Source of the DNA: an uncultured Lewinella sp.
GTDB taxonomy: Bacteria; Bacteroidota; Bacteroidia; Chitinophagales; Saprospiraceae
Length of the DNA: 64,000 bases
Assembly: GCA_937873655.1 (NCBI GenBank)
Contig: CALMYQ010000052.1
Location: 41,036 to 105,035, forward strand
Direction of reading: 5' to 3'
Positions within the stretch are counted from its first letter, which is position 1, and each line of letters begins with the position of its first letter. The notes under the pieces were generated by a model that searched no databases, was not told where the DNA came from, and worked only from the letters and a program-made list of their open reading frames with translations. Below, piece after piece: positions 7,685 to 16,701 of the stretch. Made by a program: the position numbers and the translations under genes.

Positions 7685-10450
7685 ATGGATACCAAGGTTA
7701 TGAAACAATATATCTTTTTAATCCTTTGCCTTGCCTTCGGTCTGCAATCAGGATATACCCAAACAGTAGACCAATGGATCAAGGCCGGCGACCGTGCTTC
7801 CTCAAAAGCCGATTATTACGCCGCTTTCCGTTATTACGAAGTTGCACTCCAATACGACTCCACCCGGATAGATGTATGGAACCAATACGCGGAATCCGCC
7901 AGGCAGTTTGACGCCTATAACAAGGCTGCCAAAGCCTATGAGAAGGTGGTCAGCTCGCCGCAAGGCAGAAATTTCCCTAAAGCCGCTTTCTGGTTGGCTC
8001 AATGCAAGCAAAGGCTGGGCCAGTATGAAAGCGCGGAAGCCTTTTACCGGCAATACATCGACGACCAGCCCAGTATTTCCGATGCCGATTCGGTCGCCGC
8101 AATGAAGGGTATCGCCGATTGCACCTGGGCTGATTCCATCGCACAACATCAATCGGATATCGTAATCGTCAACCTGGGGGACAAGATCAATTCCCCTTAT
8201 TCGGATATCGCGCCGGCCTTTCGCGGCGATGAGTTCTATTATTCGGCTTACCGTTTTATAGACGACCGGGATACCGCCAACCCGCCGCGCACTTTCTTCA
8301 AGATCCTTAAATCCGTAGAGGGCGCCGAAGGACAACCCATTTCCGACCTGACGCTCAAAGAGGGCGTGCACGCAGCGCACACCTCTTTTAACAAGGATTA
8401 CACGATGGTGTATTTCAACCTCTGCGAATACGAAGACCAGAATAAAATCCGGTGCGATGTATACCGCAGCCCGGTCAGCGCGGACGGCAAATGGGGCGAC
8501 CCCGTGAAACTCGATATCAACCTCCCGGGCTTCACCACCACCCAACCCAGTATCGGCGTGAACGGTCAAACCGGACAGGAGGTCCTTTATTTCTCCTCTG
8601 ACCGGCCGGGCGGCAAAGGCCATATGGACCTCTGGTACAGCCTCCTTGATGAAAACGGGAAACCGGGGCAGCCCATGAACCTCGGCGCCCTGAATACCGC
8701 AGGAAATGATGTAACCCCATTCTGGTATACCCCGACCCAAACCCTGTATTTCAGTACCGACGGCAGGCCCACCCTGGGCGGATACGATATTTATGAAAGC
8801 CATTACCTGGGCGAGCGATGGTCCGCTCCGGAGAATATGGGGATTCCCGTCAATTCAAGCTACGACGACCAGTACTTTATCCTGAATCCCTACGGCTATC
8901 TGGCTTACCTGGCGTCGAAAAGACCCCATGAGAATGCGATTTTCTGGGATGATACGAAGGACGCCTGTTGTTTTGACCTGTATTACCAGCAAAGGGATGT
9001 CCTGGTGCTGGATGTCTTTACCTTTAACAATGAGGACAAATCGCCCTTGCCGGGTACGGTCGTTGAGTTGATCGAGATCCTGCCCAACGGCGATGAAAAG
9101 CTGGTCAGCAAACTCTACAATGCCGACGGGAACGATTTCTTCTTCCCGTTGGAAAGGGGTAAAAAATACAAGGTCCGGGGCAGCAAGGAAGAGTTTTCGC
9201 CCGATATGGCGATCATCGATACGCGCGATCCCAAATATAAGGACCAGACCCGCATCCGGCAGGATCTTTTCCTCGATCCCGGGATCCGGCTGGATGTCCT
9301 GACCTTCAGAAAGATCGACTCCCTTGCGCTGAACGGCGCGACGGTCGAGGTCATGGAATTGACGCCCGACGGCAATATCCCGGTCGGCATTGCCGAAAAT
9401 ACACCGGAGAACAAATCAGAATTCATCGTCCAGAAAGGCAAACGCTACGTGATCAAGGGCACCCGCCCGGGATTCATCGGGCCCCAGCTCGACACGCTTG
9501 ACCTTACCGATCCCAAATGGGCGGACGTTACCAGCATAGAGCGCAGACTCTACTTCCCGCAAACCCTCGAAATCCGGACCTTTGACGCCAAAAACCATCA
9601 ACCGCTGGCAGGGGTAACCATTGAGATCATGACCTTTGCGCCGACAGGTTTGGACTCCTTGTCCACGCGCACCAATTTTGAGGACAATAAATTCCTGTAC
9701 TCGCCTTTCGACCTGGAAAGGAACTATTTCGTTCAGGCTTCCCGGCCGGGATACCTGCCCTTTGTAATTGATAATCTAAAAATAACGGAAAAGGAAATTA
9801 TCGACGCGGGCGGCGAGATCGTCCTGGAAATTGAACTGCAGCGCAAGTCCATCGTCGAAATGCTGCCGATCTCCCTGTATTACGACAACGACCGCCCGGA
9901 CCCCCGGACGCTCAATATCACGACGGACAAGGAATATGTTCAAACCTACGAATTGTACTACGCCAAAAAGGATGAATTCCTGAATGAATTCACCCAGGGC
10001 CGGACGGAACAGGAAAAATTCCGGGAAACCACCCGTTTCAATGACTTCTTCGACCGGGAGGTCAAAAAGGGAAGGGACGCACTGGACGTATTTGCGGAAG
10101 AACTCCTGGTGGTGCTGAAGGACAATTCATCCGTTACCCTGACGCTGATGGGGTATGCCAGCCCGCGCGCAACGGCGCCCTACAACTTCAACCTGAGTAA
10201 ACGCCGGATCGATTGCGTCAAAAATTACTTTGAGGGTTACCTGGACGGCGCCCTGGTGCCGTACATGTCTTCGGGCAAACTGAAATTCAGGGAAGAACCT
10301 TACGGCGAATCGACCGCCAACCTGGATGAGGTCAGCGACAAGCTGAATGACCCCAGGAACTCGGTCTACAGCATCCGGGCATCAGTGGAAAGAAGAGTGG
10401 AGATTAAGAAAATCGATATCAAAAACAAAGAATTGACGAGCAATCGCTAA
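7685..10450 (+). CDS. TPR, beta-propeller (PD40), carboxypeptidase-regulatory-like and OmpA-domain envelope protein
   Basis: A 921-residue protein; an alternative start at Met6 (7700) directly precedes the signal peptide. In order: signal peptide (to ~GYTQ), tetratricopeptide-like helices (~25-150), PD40/WD40-type strands with VLYFSSDRPGGKGHMDLWYS and TLYFSTDGRPTLGGYDIY (~160-430), three repeats of a ~95-residue beta domain beginning LVLDVFTF, IRLDVLTF and LEIRTFDA (~438-715), and a C-terminal OmpA-like peptidoglycan-binding domain (~780-900, LMGYASPRATAPYNFNLSKRR). This architecture is shared with PorE/SprE-neighbouring OmpA proteins encoded with PorP/SprF. It likely tethers the surface complex to peptidoglycan. 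Confidence 0.92.
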   Translation: MDTKVMKQYIFLILCLAFGLQSGYTQTVDQWIKAGDRASSKADYYAAFRYYEVALQYDSTRIDVWNQYAESARQFDAYNKAAKAYEKVVSSPQGRNFPKAAFWLAQCKQRLGQYESAEAFYRQYIDDQPSISDADSVAAMKGIADCTWADSIAQHQSDIVIVNLGDKINSPYSDIAPAFRGDEFYYSAYRFIDDRDTANPPRTFFKILKSVEGAEGQPISDLTLKEGVHAAHTSFNKDYTMVYFNLCEYEDQNKIRCDVYRSPVSADGKWGDPVKLDINLPGFTTTQPSIGVNGQTGQEVLYFSSDRPGGKGHMDLWYSLLDENGKPGQPMNLGALNTAGNDVTPFWYTPTQTLYFSTDGRPTLGGYDIYESHYLGERWSAPENMGIPVNSSYDDQYFILNPYGYLAYLASKRPHENAIFWDDTKDACCFDLYYQQRDVLVLDVFTFNNEDKSPLPGTVVELIEILPNGDEKLVSKLYNADGNDFFFPLERGKKYKVRGSKEEFSPDMAIIDTRDPKYKDQTRIRQDLFLDPGIRLDVLTFRKIDSLALNGATVEVMELTPDGNIPVGIAENTPENKSEFIVQKGKRYVIKGTRPGFIGPQLDTLDLTDPKWADVTSIERRLYFPQTLEIRTFDAKNHQPLAGVTIEIMTFAPTGLDSLSTRTNFEDNKFLYSPFDLERNYFVQASRPGYLPFVIDNLKITEKEIIDAGGEIVLEIELQRKSIVEMLPISLYYDNDRPDPRTLNITTDKEYVQTYELYYAKKDEFLNEFTQGRTEQEKFRETTRFNDFFDREVKKGRDALDVFAEELLVVLKDNSSVTLTLMGYASPRATAPYNFNLSKRRIDCVKNYFEGYLDGALVPYMSSGKLKFREEPYGESTANLDEVSDKLNDPRNSVYSIRASVERRVEIKKIDIKNKELTSNR

Positions 10451-10482
10451 GCTGGTCGACTCGAAATCTTCAATCTCATACC

Positions 10483-13400
10483 ATGGAGAAAACATTCCAT
10501 AAACATATTGCACACGGCCATTTCAGCCAGGGACCGTCGTGGTTAAAAAATATAAAGATGAAACGCATTCATACCCAAAAACAGCTCCGGACCGGAGCGC
10601 TCAATACGCTGATTTTGCTGATAGCCCTTGCCTGGTCTGCCGCCCTTCATGGAGAAGGTACGCGCCAGGTGGCCCCGACCGGGCCGGGCGACATTGTAAT
10701 GCTGGAAACGAACAGCCCCGATTTCGGCAATTTCGCTACCTTCAACGGCCCGGAAGACAGCCGGCTCTACATTACGATCAATGACCCGGGCGAAGTGGTC
10801 TACCTCGGTTTGTCGGCCGAATTCAGCGATCTCGGGTCCCCTTTCGGATTGTTGAGCTACAGCCAGTATCGCTTTCGCATCAAGAAAGTGGTGCAGGGCG
10901 GCCCCGACCCGATCGTTCACGGCCCGTTTACCATCAGCAATACCAATGCCAATGTCAACAGTTGGAATCAGGCGCAATACGGATCGTACAGCGTAACCGC
11001 TACCAACTCCGGCGGACAACTGATCTACCAGTTCGCACCCGGTTCAGCCGGCGATTACTATATCGAATTTGCGGATTTCACCAGCGATAACGACCCCAAA
11101 GTAATGATCGGTTTCTGGGACATTACCGTTACCTCAGGGGGGAACCCCGTCAACGGCCGTGTCTGGTCAAGGAACTGGGCCTTCCGCACCCCCAGGGTTG
11201 CCGGCAATATTTACCCGGAATGCGGTTGGGACCGGCCCTTCAACGGCACCCTTTATTCCTATACGACCGACGGATTCGTTTCCAAAATCGATTTTCAGAA
11301 TTCCGGATTCCAGGGGCTGTCCTTCAACGTGGCTTTCACCAGCCAGGGGCCCGGCGCCACCGGCGACCTGACCGAAAGGCGTAAATCGGTATATAATGCC
11401 AACGCGACCGGCGCGGCGGCGGAACATAAAATATTCCTGTCCGAACCGGACCCCGTGGTGTTCCCCAACGGAGAATGCGGGGAGATCACCGCTGCTTCCA
11501 CGTTTCACTGTACCGGCGACGGCAACTTCTGCCTGGATGTGTCCGTTACCAAACCCGGACAGGTGGAAATCTACCTGGATTTTAACCGGAACGGGATATT
11601 TGATCCCAACTCCCAGGATGTCAGCCTGGTCTATAATTTCGGACCCAATGAAATTGCGGCCTGCATTCCCTGGGACGGACTCAGGGGGGACAGTACGGCG
11701 GTCGCTTTCGGCGATACCGTGAACCTGCTTTTTTACTATTCCCAGGGCGTCCAGCATTGGGCCGTTTACGACGGTGAATTCCTGAAGAACGGGTTCTGCG
11801 TGGAAGCCGTGCGCCCCACCTGCGGAAGCCTGACAACGGATATTCTGTATTGGGATGACCGGAACATCGTAGAGGACCCGGGAACCGGCCAGCCCAAGGA
11901 CGGCCGCGGCGGCTGCCCCTGCGGCAGCGGTTGCCGTACCTGGACCAACTTTGACTCCAACCCCGGGATGAATGACTGCAGCAATATCCTGGATGAAAAT
12001 ACCACGGGATACGGCGACAAAAGCACCCTGAACACCTGGTGGTACGCCAATATTGTATTTGAGCAAAAGGTAAACATCCCCCTGCTCAGTTGCATGATCG
12101 TCACCGCTGACGACAGCATATGCGCCGGTGAAACGACCGTGTTTGAGGCAGTCGTTTCAGGGACCTCTACCCAGTATACCTATTCCTGGTCGGGCCCGGC
12201 CGGATTTACGTCCAACCAGGCTTCTACGGGCCCGATCGGCATCCCCGGAGAATACTGCGTCACGATTACGGATGTTCACGGATGTACCTCCACCTGTTGC
12301 CGCGACCTGATCCAGAACGGAACCCTTGTGGTGACGGCAACTTCTACCAACGCCACTTGCGAAGCTTCTACAGACGGGACCGTAACTGCTATGGCATCAG
12401 GCGGGGTAGGCGATTATTCCTACAGCCTTGACAACGGCCCGTTCCAACCCGACCCGGTGTTCACCGGTGTCAGCGCAGGCACCCATACCCTCACCGTAAT
12501 GGACGACCAGGGCTGTCCCGCCGTGATCGAGGTGATTGTGGAAGCCGACCTGGTGATCGATATCGCCTACCCGGATACGATCCTGGTGTGCAGCGGCGAA
12601 TCGGCCCAGATCACGCCGGCCGGCAGTACGATCGGGTTGTTTTTCAGCTGGGATCCGGTGGCGGGCCTGAGTGACCCGAATGCGGCGGACCCGGTGGTAA
12701 CGCCTTCCGGCCCCACGCTCTATACCGTGACGATCGGCCTGGAAAATGTTCCCGCCTGTCAGATCGAACAACAGGTATTCGTCAATGTGACACCACCCAT
12801 CAACCTGGAAGTTTCAGGCGACCTGACGACCTGCCAGGATTCGACCACCCTGACCGCTACGGCTTCTGCCGGTGTCGGATTGGCCTGGTATGACGGCGCA
12901 GGCAACCTGATCTCAGATCAGGCCAGTATCACCCTGCCTGTTTCCGGTCCGGCCAATTACAGCGTGATCGCTTCCGATACTCTTGGTTGTCAGGACACCG
13001 TTCTGCTGACGGTCAGCGGCGGCCCGGTCGATGTGGTCATACCCGATACGGCTGCCGTTTGCCTGGGTGAGCAGATCGACCTGACCGTGATCAATCAGGA
13101 CCCCAATGATACTTTAACCTATTTGTGGACCCCGGCCGGACTTTTTGCCGGGGGGACGGATACGGCGAGCCCTGATTATATCGAAACAGTAGGGTATAAC
13201 ACCGTTTATGTGACGATTACCAACCAGTTTGGCTGCATATACGAAGATTCGGTCCATGTAGCGGTCATCGACCCGGCTATCAGCCTCAGCTTTACCAGTG
13301 AAGTGCAATGCGACGGAACGACCGTCAAATTTACCAATACGAGCACCGATGCGTTCGGTTATCTGTGGCTGTTCGGCGACGGTACCACCAGCACGGCTAC

Positions 13401-16233
13401 CAATCCGGTTCACCTGTATCCGGGGCCCGGCACCTATACCGTCACCCTGACCACGGTGTATGATGTGGACTGCGTCGTGCCGGCAACGGCTACCATCGTC
13501 GTTGAGGCGCCGGAACTGATCGCGGACTTTACTTACGATATCGTAGCATGTGCGCAAACCGGCGCAACGATTGCCTTTTTTGACCAGACCTTTAACTCTT
13601 CCGGCAGCGACCTGACCTGGATGTGGACCTTCAGCGACGGGACGATTTCCGGCGAGCAGAATCCGATGGTCGATTTTGCCGGTTCCGGCGAACTGATCGC
13701 CACCCTGGTGGTAAATGCCTCCAACGGCTGCGTGAGCGAAGTTTCGGATACCCTCGACATTCAATTGGTCGACGTCAGCCTGGCGGACACCATTATCGTT
13801 TGCCTGGGCGATTCGGCAGAGTTGAATCCGGACGGAAACCCCGATCTGACCTACGAATGGATTCCGGCAACCGGTCTGGACGACCCGAATTCGGCCAATC
13901 CGACCGTTACACCGGCCTCCACGACGATTTACTCCGTCACCATTCAGAATATTGCCGGCTCGGACACGTGTACCATTACAGAACAGATCACCGTATTCGT
14001 ACCCGATCCGATCAATTTGAATATCGGTCCGGATATCGTCACCTGCGGCGAAGATGTGACCCTGACGGCATCAGCCGATGTGCCGGTGACGGTGCAGTGG
14101 ATCAGTACCAACGAAGGCGGCCCGATCGGCAACGGCCCTGTGATCGAATTCAACCCCTTCGGGACGGATACCATCATTGCCAAGGCAACCGACGGCTTCG
14201 GCTGTATGGCCTTCGACACCCTGATCCTGATCAACAACGGGGTAGATGCGGAGCTTGATCCCGCCGGGCCGATCATGGCCTGCGAAGGGTTTGAGACCGA
14301 ATTCTCGGTGACCAACCTCGACCCCAACGACATCCTGAGCTATCAATGGTCGCCGGAGGAATTTATTGCCGGCAGCACCACGGATTCGGCCGCGACCTAT
14401 GTCATTACCGAAGGCAATATTACCGTCCGGGTCATCGTGTCCAATCAATTCGGCTGCAACGATACCCTGACGGCCCAATTGTCGGTGGTTCCTTTTGACC
14501 CCAACCTCCCGGATACGGTAATGGTTTGCCCCGGTACGCAACCGGAGATCAACCCCGAATTCACGCCGGGTTATACCTACCAATGGTCGCCGCCGGAAGG
14601 GCTCAGCGATCCGAATGCCCCCAATCCGGTTTTCACGGGTACGGAGGACATGTTGTACTATGTTACCGTAACCAATACCGTCCAGGGCTTCACCTGCGAA
14701 GTGACGGATTCGGTTTGGGTGCTCTTCTATCCTGAGATCGGGCTGGAGACCACCGGAGACACGGTCCTTTGCGAGGCTGTCCCCGTCGTGCTGACCGCAG
14801 CAACCGACGTACCCGCGCAGATTGACTGGTATACGGATTTCAACGGGACACCGTTCGATTCCGGTTCACCCATAACGGTGACCCCGGAAAACGGGCAGAA
14901 TATTTACATTGCCATTGCAACGGACACCCTTACCGGCTGTCAGGATACCAGCATGGTTGCGATCCTGGTCAATTCGATCAACGGCATACCGGATACGATG
15001 ATCACCGTGTGCGCGAATACCCCGACTGAGTTGAACCCGGGCGGCAATCCTGATCTGGAATACGTGTGGACGCCGGATACGAACCTCGACCTTACGGAGC
15101 CATGGAATCCGGTCATTACAACCGATTCCATGCAGACCTTCCATGTGGTCATCACCGACCCCGGCAGCGGATGCATGCTCACCCGGGATATCAAGGTAAA
15201 CGTGTATCCGCTGATCAACATCAATGCCGGAGAGGATATCGTGCAATGCGCGCAAAATCCCGTTACGCTGGAAGCTACCGCCGATGTGGATCTGGAGAGC
15301 GTGATCTGGCTGGAGAACGGCACACAGGTGGGTACGGGTTTGATCATTACGCCCACGCCGCCGTTGGGCATTGTTGAATATGTGGTGATCGGTACCGACT
15401 TCAACGGCTGCATGGACAGCGACACCGTGAAGGTCAGCACGGTGCCTGTGCAAGCGACCATTACTTCCCCGCTGGTGATCTGTGAAGAAACGGATGCGGT
15501 AGAGTTGATGGTCACCAACCTAGATCCGACCCAGGAACTGACCATTGCATGGAGCCCGGCCAATGCGGTTGAACCCGCCACCGGCCCCATTGTTACGGTC
15601 AACCCCAACCTCGCTACCGACTTTACGGCTATTGTGACCAATCAATACGGCTGTTCGGATACGTTGAGCACGTCCGTTACGCTGATCACCCTGAACCTGG
15701 ATCTGACGATCAGTGCGGAACCGGATACCATCCGGTTGGGCGAATCGACGACCATCACCGTCGGCGGATGCCCAACCTGCGATTTTGACTGGACCGTGCC
15801 TTCAGGCGGCATTACCCCGGATACAGGGCCCATTGTCGTGGCAACGCCGGAAGAGGCCGGAAGCCAGGTCTATGAGGTTGCTGTCGGCATGTTGGGCTGT
15901 GTGGAAGAACTGAGCATTGAGATCGTGGTGCTGCCGTTTGTTTGCGACGAGGACCACGTGTTCCTGCCCAATACCTTTACGCCGAACGGCGACGGCGTCA
16001 ACGACGTGGTGCGCTTGAGGAGCCTCTTCCTGGAGGATTACCTCGACTTTGAGCTGATGATCTATAACCGCTGGGGGCAGGAGATCTTCCGGACCACCGA
16101 TCCGTTCGCGATCTGGGACGGCACCTTCAAGGGAGAAAGATTGCCGCCGGACGTATACGGCTATTGGTTGAAAGTCAGGTGTCCGGACGAAGAAGAATTG
16201 ATCCAGAAGGGCAATATTACGCTTATCCGTTAG
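10483..16233 (+). CDS. Giant Ig/PKD-repeat surface protein with gliding-motility-type T9SS C-terminal domain
   Basis: A 1916-residue secreted protein; Met26 (10558) is an equally good start just before the signal peptide. The N-terminal ~480 residues form a cysteine-containing beta domain. From ~residue 690 the chain is a series of ~80-residue Ig-like domains of three recognisable types in the order A-B-C-PKD-PKD-A-B-C-A-B-A-B-C, followed by one further domain. Type A starts with PDTxxVC and contains GLSDPNAADP-like text; type C contains NxDPNDxLxYxW. The two PKD domains show FGDGTTSTATNP and FSDGTISGEQNP. The C-terminus (FLPNTFTPNGDGVNDVVRL ... IYNRWGQEIF) is the gliding-motility-associated type B sorting domain. 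Probably a SprB-like adhesin exported by T9SS with help from the preceding PorP-like protein. Confidence 0.93.
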   Translation: MEKTFHKHIAHGHFSQGPSWLKNIKMKRIHTQKQLRTGALNTLILLIALAWSAALHGEGTRQVAPTGPGDIVMLETNSPDFGNFATFNGPEDSRLYITINDPGEVVYLGLSAEFSDLGSPFGLLSYSQYRFRIKKVVQGGPDPIVHGPFTISNTNANVNSWNQAQYGSYSVTATNSGGQLIYQFAPGSAGDYYIEFADFTSDNDPKVMIGFWDITVTSGGNPVNGRVWSRNWAFRTPRVAGNIYPECGWDRPFNGTLYSYTTDGFVSKIDFQNSGFQGLSFNVAFTSQGPGATGDLTERRKSVYNANATGAAAEHKIFLSEPDPVVFPNGECGEITAASTFHCTGDGNFCLDVSVTKPGQVEIYLDFNRNGIFDPNSQDVSLVYNFGPNEIAACIPWDGLRGDSTAVAFGDTVNLLFYYSQGVQHWAVYDGEFLKNGFCVEAVRPTCGSLTTDILYWDDRNIVEDPGTGQPKDGRGGCPCGSGCRTWTNFDSNPGMNDCSNILDENTTGYGDKSTLNTWWYANIVFEQKVNIPLLSCMIVTADDSICAGETTVFEAVVSGTSTQYTYSWSGPAGFTSNQASTGPIGIPGEYCVTITDVHGCTSTCCRDLIQNGTLVVTATSTNATCEASTDGTVTAMASGGVGDYSYSLDNGPFQPDPVFTGVSAGTHTLTVMDDQGCPAVIEVIVEADLVIDIAYPDTILVCSGESAQITPAGSTIGLFFSWDPVAGLSDPNAADPVVTPSGPTLYTVTIGLENVPACQIEQQVFVNVTPPINLEVSGDLTTCQDSTTLTATASAGVGLAWYDGAGNLISDQASITLPVSGPANYSVIASDTLGCQDTVLLTVSGGPVDVVIPDTAAVCLGEQIDLTVINQDPNDTLTYLWTPAGLFAGGTDTASPDYIETVGYNTVYVTITNQFGCIYEDSVHVAVIDPAISLSFTSEVQCDGTTVKFTNTSTDAFGYLWLFGDGTTSTATNPVHLYPGPGTYTVTLTTVYDVDCVVPATATIVVEAPELIADFTYDIVACAQTGATIAFFDQTFNSSGSDLTWMWTFSDGTISGEQNPMVDFAGSGELIATLVVNASNGCVSEVSDTLDIQLVDVSLADTIIVCLGDSAELNPDGNPDLTYEWIPATGLDDPNSANPTVTPASTTIYSVTIQNIAGSDTCTITEQITVFVPDPINLNIGPDIVTCGEDVTLTASADVPVTVQWISTNEGGPIGNGPVIEFNPFGTDTIIAKATDGFGCMAFDTLILINNGVDAELDPAGPIMACEGFETEFSVTNLDPNDILSYQWSPEEFIAGSTTDSAATYVITEGNITVRVIVSNQFGCNDTLTAQLSVVPFDPNLPDTVMVCPGTQPEINPEFTPGYTYQWSPPEGLSDPNAPNPVFTGTEDMLYYVTVTNTVQGFTCEVTDSVWVLFYPEIGLETTGDTVLCEAVPVVLTAATDVPAQIDWYTDFNGTPFDSGSPITVTPENGQNIYIAIATDTLTGCQDTSMVAILVNSINGIPDTMITVCANTPTELNPGGNPDLEYVWTPDTNLDLTEPWNPVITTDSMQTFHVVITDPGSGCMLTRDIKVNVYPLININAGEDIVQCAQNPVTLEATADVDLESVIWLENGTQVGTGLIITPTPPLGIVEYVVIGTDFNGCMDSDTVKVSTVPVQATITSPLVICEETDAVELMVTNLDPTQELTIAWSPANAVEPATGPIVTVNPNLATDFTAIVTNQYGCSDTLSTSVTLITLNLDLTISAEPDTIRLGESTTITVGGCPTCDFDWTVPSGGITPDTGPIVVATPEEAGSQVYEVAVGMLGCVEELSIEIVVLPFVCDEDHVFLPNTFTPNGDGVNDVVRLRSLFLEDYLDFELMIYNRWGQEIFRTTDPFAIWDGTFKGERLPPDVYGYWLKVRCPDEEELIQKGNITLIR

Positions 16234-16245
16234 CGTTTAGAGGAT

Positions 16246-16617
16246 ATGCTTTATCTGTTTTGTCTTTTACTCACCGTACAGGTGCAAAATACAGGGGCCG
16301 AGGTCATTCAATGGCTCGGCCCCACTGAATATGATTTCGGCGATCTTCCCTACAAGAAGGAGGCCTACCATACTTTTCGTTTCAAAAACGTGAGCGGTTC
16401 GCCCATGGTGATCGACAACGTGCGGCCCTCCTGCGGGTGCACGAGCCTGGAATGGCAAAAAACGCCCATTCCGGCGGACTCCCTTGCGGATATCCGCATC
16501 GAATATGATGCCCGGGACAAAGGATATTTCCGAAAATCCATCCGGGTATTTGTCAGCGGGCAGCGCAAAGCGGAAAAGTTGTGGATAGAGGGCTTCGTCA
16601 TCGCGCCGGATGAGTGA
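16246..16617 (+). CDS. DUF1573 domain protein
   Basis: A 123-residue protein with a short N-terminal hydrophobic segment likely acting as a signal peptide. The body matches the DUF1573 pattern: YDFGDLPYKKEAYHTFRFKN, the CGC motif in PSCGCTSLEW, and a closing beta strand IRVFVSG. DUF1573 is an Ig-like (ASH/HYDIN-related) domain common in Bacteroidota envelope proteins, with no established activity. It begins 12 bases after the adhesin gene and is probably its last operon partner. Confidence 0.9.
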   Translation: MLYLFCLLLTVQVQNTGAEVIQWLGPTEYDFGDLPYKKEAYHTFRFKNVSGSPMVIDNVRPSCGCTSLEWQKTPIPADSLADIRIEYDARDKGYFRKSIRVFVSGQRKAEKLWIEGFVIAPDE

Positions 16618-16666
16618 AACTTGCCGTTTAACCTTTCCGTAACATTTTTTAGCTGTTAAATTCGTG

Positions 16667-16674
16667 TATATTTG
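16667..16674 (+). promoter_or_regulatory. Bacteroidota -7 element TATATTTG before lepB
   Basis: A perfect TAnnTTTG match; a T-rich tract at 16645-16650 could serve as the -33 region. It overlaps a TTG start (16672), which argues that translation begins at ATG 16702. Confidence 0.55.
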
Positions 16675-16701
16675 CGCGGAATAAAACAGAGGGCAATACC
16701 T

